From Gnetum montanum (taxonomy: Eukaryota > Streptophyta > Gnetopsida > Gnetales > Gnetaceae), in contig MNCI01003964.1 of NCBI GenBank assembly GCA_015680685.1, forward strand, positions 301,420 to 356,650: DNA of 55,231 bases, written 5' to 3'. The notes under the pieces are model-generated. The model searched no databases, had not been told where the DNA came from, and worked only from the letters and a program-made list of their open reading frames with translations. Shown piece by piece: positions 23,225 to 33,384 of the stretch. Positions within the stretch are counted from its first letter, which is position 1, and every line of letters starts with the position of its first letter. A program made the position numbers and the translations under genes.

Positions 23225-26200
23225 TAGTGATCTAAGTTAACAATTGGAAGGGGGACTTTCCAATCATCATGAGAAAGACTTGGCTAAGTACCATTGATGC
23301 ATGGCTAGGCATTAGAGACCTTTTGTTGGAAAATTTCAAGAAAAATGCATTTGAAAAGATTGAGAAGAAGAGAGTTTCATGCATTGCGTACAGTGATATA
23401 GGGTGTAACTATTTGCAAAAATTATGATCTATATAAAATAAATCAATCACAACATGCAGACAGTGTGTAGATAAATCAGAAATTCAAAGGTGTTTTTATG
23501 CAGAAGCCATAAAACAAGAGGACACCTAGTGGCTGATAGTTGATCCAGAAAGTAGCACACTTTGCATGGAATTTAGTAAGAGCTTAACATGTGCCTATGT
23601 TGAAGGCATGGATGAACTGAAGTGAGTTCATCGCTAACTTTCTAATGATGAAATTGAAGATACTTATTGGAGAGAGTTGGAAATCCCTAAAAATTTTAAA
23701 TAGGAGCCCTTAGAATTGAAAACTCTACTTGCTGGCATGAAGTATGCCTTCCTGAAAAATGACAAGTTAGTGATAATCAATGTTAATTTTGCTCCTAAAC
23801 AAAAAGATAAGGTATTGAAGGTGGTTAATAAATGGCCAACAACCTTTGCTTGGTCATATCTCAAAGTCATTGGGATTGATCCTAGGATATGCCAAAATCA
23901 CATCTATACTAATTCTTCCATCAAGCCAAAGAGGTAGCCACAGTAGTGGTTCAATCCCAAGTTGAAGCAAATCATCCAGGAGGATATTGAACAACTCCTT
24001 AAGGTGGGATTCATCTATTCCATTGTAGATAGTGAGTGGGTTAGCTTGCTTGTAATCATATCAAAGAAAGGTGGCAAGTGGATAGTTTGTATTGATTTCA
24101 GGCTATTGAACATGATGACCTACAAAGATCATCTCCCATTGCCATTTGTGCACCAATTTTCGGACACTATTTTTAGGCATTGATTCTACAACTTTCTAAA
24201 TGGTTATAATGGCTATAACCAAATTTAGATTGCACTAAAGGACCAGGCCAAAGCTACATTCACAAGTCCTTGGAAAACTTTTACATACAAAAAGATGCCT
24301 TTTGCTCTATACAATGTCCCTTCAACCTTCCAATGCTTTGCCCTTAGCATGTTTCAATAGAAAATTGGTAGTAGGATGGATGTCTTCATGGATGACTTCT
24401 CTAGCTATAATGCTATGTTTGAGAAAGCCTTGGACTGCCTTGAGAAAGTGCTGAAAAGGTGCATGGTGACTAATTTTTATCTTAATTGGCAAAAGAGGCA
24501 TCTAATGATCCAGGAGGACATTATGTTGAGGCATATAATCTCACAAGTAGGGATTGAGGTGGACCCTAAAAAGATTAGGATCATTTAAGGAATTACCTAC
24601 CAACTGACCACTGTTAAAGATGTCTAGTTATTCCTTGGCCATGGTGGCTACTACCAGTGATTCATAGAGAATTTCTCTAAGATTACTAAATAGTTGGTTG
24701 AGTTGACAAAGAAAGATGATTTGTTCGTATGAACTAAGGAATGCGAAAAGGCATTCTAGCAACTCAAAGATAAGTTTTTAGAAACTCCAATTCTACAAGC
24801 ACTTAACTACTTCTAATCATTTCACATCATGATGAACACATTAAACTATGTCTTGGGAGCTATGCTCATGTAGTTGGACAATTAGAAATGTCCATACTAC
24901 ATCCACTACATGAGCCAAAGCATTGTGTATACATAGCTAAACTACACCACAATGGAAAAAGAACTAATGGCGGTGGTGTATGCCTTGGAAAAATTAAGGT
25001 ACTATGTACTTGGGTACAATGTGTTCGTGCACATAGATCATAGTGCAATTCACTTCCTGATGAACAAACAAATGGTGAGCTACCATGTTATATGGTGGCT
25101 TGTGATCTTGTAGGAATTCGATCTTAGAATGGTAGATTGAAAGGGAATTGAGAATGTAGTTGCTAACCACTTGTCTTAGTTACGATGGGAGAACAAAGAG
25201 GAGGAGAGCTCGCTTTCTAATTAGTTTTCTAATGAACTCTTCTTTGTTGGTGCTATAAATAAACAAGTGCCCACTAAACCTACATCGTATGATGGCATTC
25301 TCACTTATCTTCTTACTTAGAAGATCCCACAAAAGTTAGATAATAATAAGAAACAATAGTTTTTTCATTAGGCCAAATGCTTCATGGAGATCAATGGACA
25401 CCTTTACAAGGTATGTGTTGATGGCCTGGTTTATTGGTATGTTCTTGATGCTAACCAACTACACATTCTCCAAGATGCTCACGAGGGCTCTTGTGAGGGC
25501 CACTATGTTGGAAGATGCATAACCATTAAGATCCTGATGGTAGAGTATTATTGTCAAACACTCTTCAAGCATGCTCACCACTTCATCCACTCTTGTGAAC
25601 ACTATCAACATGATGATGGGATGACCACTTGAATGAAGAGATCTCATTAGTGGATTCAACCATGGGAACCCTTTGACATCTAGTGCCTTAACTTTATGGT
25701 TCCCATCACATCCATGTCAAATGGAAAGGCATACATTATAGTCATTATTAACTATTGTACAAAATGGGCAAAAGCAACAACCTTCATCAACTGTACATCT
25801 TCCATTGTTGCTCGATTTGTACAACAAAATGTTGTAAATAGGTTTGGAATGCCACATGCACTAATTTTTGAAAAAAGAAACTCATTATATAGGTACCACA
25901 TTTCAAAAACTCATGCAACACTTGGGGGTAGAACATAAATTAACAACACCTTACCATCCCCAAGCCAACAGTTAGGCAGGGGTTACCAATAGGGAGATCA
26001 CTAAGATCTTAACCAAAACAATTAGCAAATATAGGAGAGATTGGAGCATAAAACTCAATAATGCCCTTTGGGCTTACTACTTAACATGGAAACTTCCTAT
26101 AAGTTACTCTTCCTATGAGTTAGTGTATGGGAAATTGCCAATACTTCTAATTCAATCCAAGCTTCGTACACTTTCAATAGCTATGACCTAGACCTTGACC

Positions 26201-26560
26201 TTAGCCTAGCATAAAAAGAAAGACTAATCAACCTCAACATGCTAGATGAAAATATATTGATGGTCCTATCCTTGAATGAAGTGCACAAAGCATTCAACAA
26301 GAAATGCCATGACCTTAAAATAAGAAAGGTTAACCTGGAGATAAGGTCCTTTACTGGAACCCCACACATGTACCTCAAAAGAATAAGTTCCAAACATTGT
26401 GGGAAGGGTCTTACATCATTTACAAAACCTTTCCTTCTAAGGCCATGTTGATCTACAAACTTGAGAGCCCAAACAAGAAAATGTTGATTAACACACAAAT
26501 GTCTCGTGCCCCCACTAAGCACATGCTCTCCCCACTAGCGTTGCATGAACTCCCATCCTA
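23225..26560 (+). pseudogene. G2 pol remnant: protease end, RT, RNase H and integrase of a gypsy element
   Basis: Collinear with G1 from its protease end (13840) to past integrase. RT: FAWSYLKVIGIDPRICQNHI at 23840-23905, DIEQLLKVGFIYSI, CIDFRLLNMMTYKDH, FTSPWKTFTYKKMPFALYN, and the catalytic VFMDDFSSYN at 24376-24410. It keeps the motif A to motif B part that G1 lacks. RNase H: FHIMMNTLNYVLGAML, EKELMAVVYALEKL, VHIDHSAI. Integrase: HHFIHSCEHYQHDDG (second zinc Cys replaced by Tyr), GKAYIIVIINY. At least twenty stops interrupt it, mostly TAG where G1 or the family has CAG or TGG. Gag and a 5' LTR are absent, so the element is 5'-truncated. Its 3' part lies at 27740-27920 and 34256-35767. Confidence 0.88.
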
Positions 26561-26844
26561 GCACAACACCACCATCATGGATGCCCCCCCACATGAGGTC
26601 CCCCAAGTGTTCTTCGTCACTATGATAGAAACGCAAGATCGTAACCCAACAAGACAAAAGCATGTGTGCATCAATGATCCTACCGCAACTTCACCTACGA
26701 TATCCTAGTTGTTAGATTTAGAAGGTCTTCATTGTTCTTTGTCAACAACACAAGTGCTGTAGAGTCATGATCAATATCATTGGAATCTGAATCTTGCATA
26801 GTCTACTCTTGGTTGACCTTTTTTCTTGATATACTTTGATACCA

Positions 26845-27102
26845 TCTTGTGGATGGGCTTAGGCATGACACGAGAAGAACCCTTGGGACTTATGCCCAAG
26901 GAAGACTATCCGAGCTTAGGTCCCATCAAATCTCACACACAAGGATAGAGGCAATCCTTGAGAAAATCAAAATTATCCAAGGAATTACCTGTCAATTGAA
27001 AACTTTCAAAGATATTAAGTCATTCCTTAGACATATTAGCTACTATAGGAGATTTATTGAGAACTTTTCAAAGGTTGCCAAACCATTGGTGGAATTAATG
27101 AA
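26845..27102 (+). pseudogene. Chimeric gag-RT fragment
   Basis: A 95-codon open frame (26849-27136) reads gag first (RTLGTYAQGRLSELRSHQ, as in G1 12380-12435). It passes without a break into the RT end (ISHTRIEAILEKIKIIQGIT, then SYYRRFIENFSKVAKPLVEL, as in G1 14930-15090). Everything normally between, about 2.5 kb of gag end, protease and RT, is absent. The join is near 26925-26935, where both parents share ATCA-like bases. The tail after 27102 belongs to the tandem repeat. It looks like a deletion derivative of a G-family element, not an expressed gene. Confidence 0.75.
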
Positions 27103-27580
27103 AAACCTCAAATTTCATTATAAATATGTTCTTTAGCATAATTGGTTAATTATTATTTTGTCAACTCAAAGCTAAGAGTTGGATCTACGATTGAGGCACT
27201 GGTTAAATTTAGTAGGCTGTGAAAACTAGGTTCAAAGTTAGTGGTTCTTCTATTCAACATCTTGCATGTTTTAAAACTAGTTATGCTACAAGTAAAAATT
27301 AAAACTATTTCCTATGTTCTATATGCTCAGTCAACTAAGCAGAAACCTCAAATTTCATTATAAATATGTTTTGTAGTATAATTGGTTAATTATTATTTTG
27401 TCAACTCAAAGCTAAGAGTTGGATCTACGATTGAGGCATCGGTTAAATTTAGTAGGCTATGAAAACTGGGTTCAGAGTTAGTGGTTCTTCTATTCAACAT
27501 CTTTCATGTTTTAAAACTAGTTATGCTATAAGTGAAAATTAAAAATATTTCCTATGTTCTATATGTTATCCCAACTAGAA
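27103..27580. repeat. Tandem duplication, two units of 240 bp
   Basis: Unit 1 (27103-27342) and unit 2 (27343-about 27580) both begin AAACCTCAAATTTCATTATA and end in CCTATGTTCTATATG. The spacing between AACCTCA landmarks is exactly 240 bp. Only about ten differences are visible by eye, so the duplication is younger than the surrounding decay. No coding sense was found. Confidence 0.93.
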
Positions 27581-27589
27581 GCCTAAGCC

Positions 27590-27725
27590 CAAGTGCAGTA
27601 TTTATAGGCATGATCCTGATGAGGTGATGTTGATGGTCATTAATGAGTTAACATCGTATATGGGCCCTGACATCATATATGTGACATCGGAGTCCTGACA
27701 TCATGTAATCAACATTGGGGCCAAT
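27590..27725 (-). repeat. Partial LTR-like promoter segment with GATGTC-type motif array
   Basis: On the minus strand a cluster of GATGTCA and GATGTT motifs (27620-27715) precedes CCTATAAATACTGCAC (27593-27608), a TATA box. Motif array then TATA is the U3 layout of the G-family LTRs, here with GATGTC instead of GATATC. No LTR ends are visible, so this is a fragment at best. Confidence 0.4.
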
Positions 27726-27739
27726 AATAAGTAACACCT

Positions 27740-27920
27740 CATTGGATGGCCAACCGTGCTCAATCTTTTAGATCTCCTTCTTCCAACTTAATCGTGGGAG
27801 AGATGGTCATCCATGCTAACCAATCAAGTGGCTTCTCAATTTTTTTCCTTTTTTTTTACACTTTATTATTTTTACATTTTCTATTTTACACCTTTCTTTA
27901 ACATCTTTTTATTTTCACAA
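27740..27920 (+). mobile_element. G2 3' interior, left part, split by the G3 insertion
   Basis: Homologous to G1 16960-17100 (for example GGCCAACCGTGCTC... against GGACAACCTTGCTC...), followed by the same T-rich stretch. The sequence resumes at 34256 on the other side of G3. This shows that G3 inserted into an existing G2 copy. Confidence 0.65.
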
Positions 27921-28728
27921 TGATGAGTGGCGAGGTACCCCTACACTCAACCATACGAATATGAGCGTTTCATGAATGATTCGGTCGAACTCCGCAGATG
28001 GGCTAGTTGTGGTATCCAGATAGTTACTCATAGGTTGCAGTTCACTGTCTTCCCACCTGGACTAGTATTAGCTTTATCACATATGGTTTAGTCCAAAGTG
28101 AGGTGTATGATGTGTTTCTACACTAGTACTACTCTTGAGTATGATGGAAAATGATATTAACTAAGCTAAGAGAGAGAGGATGAGAGAGGATCTAAGCTAG
28201 CCTAAGTCTGATGAGCATCTATTCCTCAATCATTCGTACACATCTTGGACCTTATGCACAACTACCACTAGGATTACCAAGTGCAAATCCTAGGTACGCT
28301 ACTGGGTTACCAAGTAGTCACACTTAAATGCTCATAATCAAGTTGTACTCATTTCACGTTTAACAGGAGTTTATGGTGAAGAGATATTAACTAAGAAAGT
28401 AGTAAATAACAATTAAATAAATAATTAAGCTAAGTGAATGCTGTAATGATGAAGTAATATTGATCTTTATTTCCAGTCATGTGCATGTCCATGTGCATCA
28501 CACTCAAATAAGGATGTTGTACAATTACAATCACCACACTATAGGCATGCACTGGGAGGAAAGGGTTGAGAGAAATCTAAACTTAAAAAATTTTAATAAA
28601 ATCTAAGAAATAATGCCTAAAACCAAGTGTGTCGTCTTTTATTTATAGGCTCACATCGGAACCATGATATCATGACTGCAATATCACGTCCGCTGCGATA
28701 TCACAGCTAGCAAATTCATGACTCATCA
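27921..28728 (-). repeat. G3 3' LTR
   Basis: 808 bp. In the plus direction it begins TGATGAGTGGCGAGG and ends ATGACTCATCA. The minus-strand TATA box CCTATAAATAAA lies near 28637-28650. About three GATATC-type motifs lie at 28663-28706, against about seven in the partner LTR. Confidence 0.9.
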
Positions 28729-28745
28729 TACCCCCATGGCTAAAT
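28729..28745 (-). promoter_or_regulatory. G3 polypurine tract
   Basis: On the minus strand GCCATGGGGGTA abuts the 3' LTR. This matches the tract in G4 (GTTGTGGGGGTA), and the bases before it (ACTCGTCC on the plus strand) are conserved in G1, G2, G4 and G5. Confidence 0.7.
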
Positions 28746-28912
28746 GAAAACTCGTCCTTGAGTTAAAGTGAGAACAGACTCCATTGATTACATAGTGGAT
28801 AGGTATGGGATTATTGATGGACTAGAATGGATTCATGATGTAGTGTGGAGGATTAAACAAAATTGAGACACAACATAAAAGAAAATCCCATGATTACAAA
28901 ATTGGATGGAAC

Positions 28913-29673
28913 TCATGTAGTTTCTAGTGGTGGTGGCTCCTCCATGGGTGTCTTTCCCTTTTCTTGAGCTCGAGGTGTTGGGATTTGATGGCGTTGAAGT
29001 ATGGCCTGGAGTTTCTTCTCTTGTAAGACCTTGAGTACCTTGGCATGCATGTAAGTTTGCGCTTGTGCCATAGAGGCATCCTAGTCAGCCTTCTCTTTTT
29101 CTTCTGCCATCCTTTTATTCTGTCAACAATTTATTAAGTTGCTCAGTTCTGAAAGTGTCTAGTTGTTTTTGAGCAACCTTTGGCCCTGTATTCGAAAGGT
29201 TACTTCCAAAATGGGTTGAACAAAGAAATCAACAGTCACACCACAATTGTTAACCATGGTGCCTTCTTCTTTATTATGCCAAAATTGGTATTTTCCCCCT
29301 AAGTACCAGGCACCACTTTCAGAGAGGGTAGGCCATAGTGGGACCCTTTGAGATGATCCCTAATAGCCTCTAGAGCAAATTCTGCGAAAGGTCCAAAGTT
29401 TAATTTCATGATCACTACAGTGAATATGGACCTTTCTTGAATGGTCTGAACACAATCCTGGGGCAATGTGAGATATCATCCCTGCTCAGATGCAGCAGCA
29501 GCTCCTCCTTCCACCTACCTTGATTGTACAGTACCAATGTCTTCTTGGTGGATACTAAATGATTGCTCCTCCTGCTCTGCATGTTGTTCGGCAGGAACTT
29601 GTCCTTCACCTCTCCTAGGTCGTTTGATCGCACCTTGAGTAGGACCTTCCTATTGTCTGCGTTTCGGGGCCAT
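28913..29673 (-). pseudogene. G3 ORF-B: MAPKRRQ frame after a splice-acceptor-like site
   Basis: On the minus strand ATGGCCCCGAAACGC (start 29673) follows ATGTGATTGTAG, a 3'-splice-site-like junction. The frame reads MAPKRRQ, a Glu/Gln-rich low-complexity region, then FGPFAEFALEAIRDHLKGS near 29370. One frameshift leads on to WHNKEEGTMVNNCGVTVDFF, then a charged tail with AEEKEKAD and KVLQEKKLQAIL, ending TGA at 28913. That makes about 250 codons with around eight stops. The MAPKR start recurs in G4 ORF-B. I do not recognise the family; the tail may form a coiled coil. It ends about 180 bp before the 3' LTR. Confidence 0.5.
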
Positions 29674-30489
29674 CTACAATCACATGGGGCCAATCATTAG
29701 TAAGGTTGTTACCAAAGTTAGGTTATACCTTACTGGTTGCCTTAATAGATTTACTTTATTTCCATGTGATGTTAATTATTGGAAGAACATTTCCTTGAAA
29801 GATTATAATGTTGAGTTCTCTTTGCTTAGGTGGTTTCCAAATTTAATTTTCTGGTATAACTAAGGGGATAAAATTGTTTTTGACACATTTTATTCTTAAT
29901 TTTACAACTAATTACCCTTAAATATTTCCTTTGGATGATGATGAATTTCAAGACATTTATGCACTATTTGGTGTGTGCCCCTCCCCCACGACCTAGTTGA
30001 ACACTCTGGGTTGAAGTAGGTTCAAACGGAATGATAATTGGAGTACCAGCGAGCGAGTTATGGATATGAAAGCAAGGGACGCGCAATTGCGAGTTGTAGA
30101 GAGGAATTTGAAAAACTTCCCTTGCGTGATCAATTGCAAATGATGTTGATTAGCACAGGGGGGTCATGTATATATATTTTCATAGAAGTTAGGGCACTTA
30201 GAGAATGTACCAAATTTTTAATATTTTTTTGAAATTAAATGATGTAAACTAAGGACATCTGGATGATTGTTAAAGGGTTTTAGGGTAATTTAACTAGTTT
30301 TGAAGGCACAAAAATTATGATGGTGTGGAATTTATCAATAAGGACCTCAGATGATAGAGAAAAAGGCTATGTGATGGTTCATAGGAACATTGAATTGGAT
30401 GGATAGTACTAAGGAAAAGAAAATTGTTGGCAATATGCTAACGGTAATAAATGGTGTATGGAAGATAGGTCATGAGTGAAAATTACAAA

Positions 30490-30850
30490 ATTACGCAAGT
30501 GGGTCCTCCCCAAAGTAGGTTCCAACCTTTAATGCTCTTGCATAACCACACTTAAAAGTGTCCATGGGCACTCGAAGGGTTAAATGTAATCCACACTGAT
30601 TCCACAAAACACACACATGTAAATACCACCGGAATGAGGTAAGAATTCTACATTACACACGACACGAGCTACAATTACACAAATAGTGAGATGAGACGAA
30701 CTATAGAAGGGATTGTAGAGATTGGGACATGTGGTAGCTAACCCAGGGCACAGTGAATCCTGCATGTAATGCATAATTAAGGTGTCATTAACCCGTCGTT
30801 CCAAGATTAGGAATAAGTCCATTGCTCTGATCAGTGACATTGCATTGTTT
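30490..30850 (-). pseudogene. G3 ORF-A remnant with the LLWGGPT block
   Basis: The minus strand carries CKSIKGWNLLWGGPT (coding bases near 30495-30540), the block shared with G1, G4 and G5. Upstream is an 86-codon open frame (30580-30840) at the position of the hydrophobic part of ORF-A in G1 and G5, though similarity there is weak at protein level. Nucleotide similarity to G1 18050-18130 is clear by eye. Confidence 0.5.
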
Positions 30851-31427
30851 CATGCCATGATGAGTGACTATGAGAGTACCAGAACAACAAGGTGTACAAT
30901 CACTTGGAATTTTGTTCAAGGGAGGAGTGATTTTTGTTTTGTGGCACTTCCTTTTTCTGCTTTTCTTGTCTTTTTCTTTTCTTTCTCTCTTATTTTTTTC
31001 GATTGCTGAATCCAGAGAAGCTGCCAACCGTTAGGCATGGGTGCATGTCTTTCCAGTGGGACCCCCTTAGAACAACATTGGATTTTTAAGTGCCTTTTGA
31101 TTACTCTTACTCCCATTTTTTATTAGATCTACAAGGATCTTAGTACAACCACGTTGCATGACAACTCCCACAGACATCACCCAAGAGAATCTGCAAGTCC
31201 ACTTGATGTCACACACTAATCATTTCCTCTTGGTCCATACTTCTTCATTCTGGGTACAATGAACACAAAATTAATTTTAAGTTTTAAAAATGTCAAGAAT
31301 ATCACTGTACCCTCAATCAGAACCTCTTATTTGTAGAATGGATGAGTGGGTGTAATGGGCTCACTGTCCACATAATTGATCACTCAAGACTCGATAACAT
31401 AGAACACACCTCAACCAACGAGCCACA

Positions 31428-31479
31428 NTCACATCTCATAAATTTCCCTACTATGCTTACTATAATCAAGTGTGTGGAN
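31428..31479. other. Two single-base ambiguities (N) 51 bp apart
   Basis: N at 31428 and N at 31479 flank a 50-bp piece that I cannot place in gag or the 3' interior. They lie where pol should begin after gag in G3. Together with the N at 5203 and 14769 they look like collapsed assembly gaps. Confidence 0.6.
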
Positions 31480-31649
31480 GATAACGAGTTGACCCACTAT
31501 GATACTTGGGACTGTAAGATGGTATGCAAGGATCAGGACGTTGCTCTCCATGGCTGGGTTCATTGGGCTGTATGGTTGTTGGAGTGTTACTTGGTGGCCT
31601 TGATGAAGTAACATGAGGCATTGGGTTCGAAGAGAGGGATGCACCACAA

Positions 31650-33243
31650 TGTTGGGCTTATGCTAAGTTGAAGGATGTAGTGGCCTTGGAATTGTGTTGT
31701 CCCTTCCTAGGGTCATTCCTAAAGAAGGGACGCCTTCGATGTTGCTGAGGTCTCTCACTGTTGTTAACAATAGTAGCACAACTAATGTTCGGGGGTTGTT
31801 GTTGTGGTGTAGACTCTTTAGGAATAGTTGGTGGTGATGTAGAAGGAGGGAAAGGATGAGAATGTTGAAAATTAGGAGAAGTGTAAGGTGCACAGGGTGG
31901 TGGTTGTGTTGAGGACATGGGCTGATAGTATTGAGGAGAATGGTAATGCAATGGGATAGAGTATGTTGACCTAGTTGAGGAAATATGATGTTGAACTAGA
32001 TAAGCATTTGTATTTAGATGGTATGAAGGGTGTCTCCAGTTTGGGGGTGGTTTCCCCCACGACTAGGATTGTTGCCACTGTGATTGAACACAGTATCTCT
32101 GTACGAACTCTGGATGTAACGTGTTTCCCTAATGCTCATATAAATGTTACATTCATACGTGTGATTGCCAGTTGAGCTCTTATTTTCCTTATCCCTTCTT
32201 TTTGATTATCTAATGATACTTTGTCCTGCTTCTTGGGTTGTCAAAACTCTATCTCCAATGATATCGATATATTCTCCACACTTTTTATGCGTCCATTCCA
32301 ACATCTTATTAATCTTTGCCTCGACTTCCTCTAACGATTGTTGTACCAAAAAAAGTGGTTCTTTCCCCTTGTGGTAGGTTGATTTCTCCTTTTTGTGATT
32401 ATGGACCTTTGTTAAGTTGAGATTTTGGTCCCATTGATGTTTTTCAACACTCTCCCATCTAGCCATTTCTCCTTCCTCCTTTGCTACCTGCTTAATAAGC
32501 TCTTGGACTTGATGGGTTCATAGTTCGTATAGTTGACCTTGGGCATACATCCCTAGGGTCTCTTTCGTTTCATCACAGAGCCCATCAATGATATGGTACA
32601 TTAGACTTTCCTCGAAGAACTCATGGTCTGGAAAGTTGTTTAACAGTGCATAATATCTTTCTAAGGCCATGTCCAAGGGTTCATGTTGTGCTTGTTTCAA
32701 CTCTTGGATTTGTTTTCTCAAGGCTGACACTCTTGCATAGGTTTGATATCTTTCGTTAAAGAGTTCTACCATTGTTGGCGAACGTCGTATTGAATTTGCT
32801 TTTAACGATCTATACCATACTTTTGCTTGGCCAACGAGTGTCATAGGAAAGAGCTTAAGTTTTTGCCAACCATTATCAATGTTGTTCCATGCACAGGCAT
32901 CGTAGAAGACTTATAAGTAGTGTTGCAGATCTAGGTCATAGCCTCCTAAAAAATTGAGAAAGTTGTTTGGATCGAGCTTGGGTAGACGGCTCTCTTTACG
33001 ATGCCTACAAGAGATTCGAATAGCCTCTTGTATTCGCGTTAGGCTTGTAGTGGCCAATGGGGGTTCACTGTCATCAAGTAGGTTATGCTTTTGTGCGTTG
33101 GGACGATGTTGCCTTCGTTTATGTTTATAAGAAACCCCTACTTTAGATTACGTACTCCAATCTTCATTGTCATCTAATTCATTGGTTCTCCAATGAATTT
33201 CCTCACTAGGTGTGGCATTATTATAGTCTTGTAGGAGAGGCAT
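31650..33243 (-). pseudogene. G3 gag, nearly intact
   Basis: From the ATG at 33243 the minus strand reads one frame to about 32206, interrupted by only three stops: TAA near 33150, TAA near 32910 and TGA near 32518. The core reads WQKLKLFPMTLVGQAKVWYR, VELFNERYQTYARVSALRKQ, LGMYAQGQLYEL. It then reads QSLEEVEAKINKMLEWTHKK, probably coiled coil. A Pro/His/Gln-rich tail follows at 31658-31951 (QPPPCAPYTSPN). The second stop is CAA in G1 (HLQTFHD), and the third fits CGA to TGA, so the stops look like C-to-T changes. Size and layout match a complete gypsy gag. It would supply capsid; G3 would need pol from another element. Confidence 0.85.
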
Positions 33244-33365
33244 GATTGTGAAATTGTGTGTGAATTTATATGTGAATTTTTATAATTATTTCTTCCTAAA
33301 ATATATATCGTTAATTCCTGTACAACGACCTTGTATGATATAACTAATCTAGATAACTAGCACCA

Positions 33366-33383
33366 TTCCTAACAACGGCGCCA
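33366..33383 (-). promoter_or_regulatory. G3 primer binding site, tRNA-Asp type
   Basis: On the minus strand TGGCGCCGTTGTTAGG follows the 5' LTR by one base. The first eleven bases match the tRNA-Asp complement; the rest has diverged from CCGGGGA. Confidence 0.75.
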
Positions 33384-33384
33384 A

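Noticed and set aside
26181-26522. Minus-strand frame of 113 codons
   Set aside because: Antisense to the G2 integrase C-terminal region, which reads collinearly with G1 on the plus strand.
30782-31116. Overlapping frames on both strands in the G3 interior (30782-31009 plus, 30788-31027 and 30916-31116 minus)
   Set aside because: No motif and no counterpart in G1, G4 or G5; composition is low-complexity (Lys/Glu or Phe/Ser runs).
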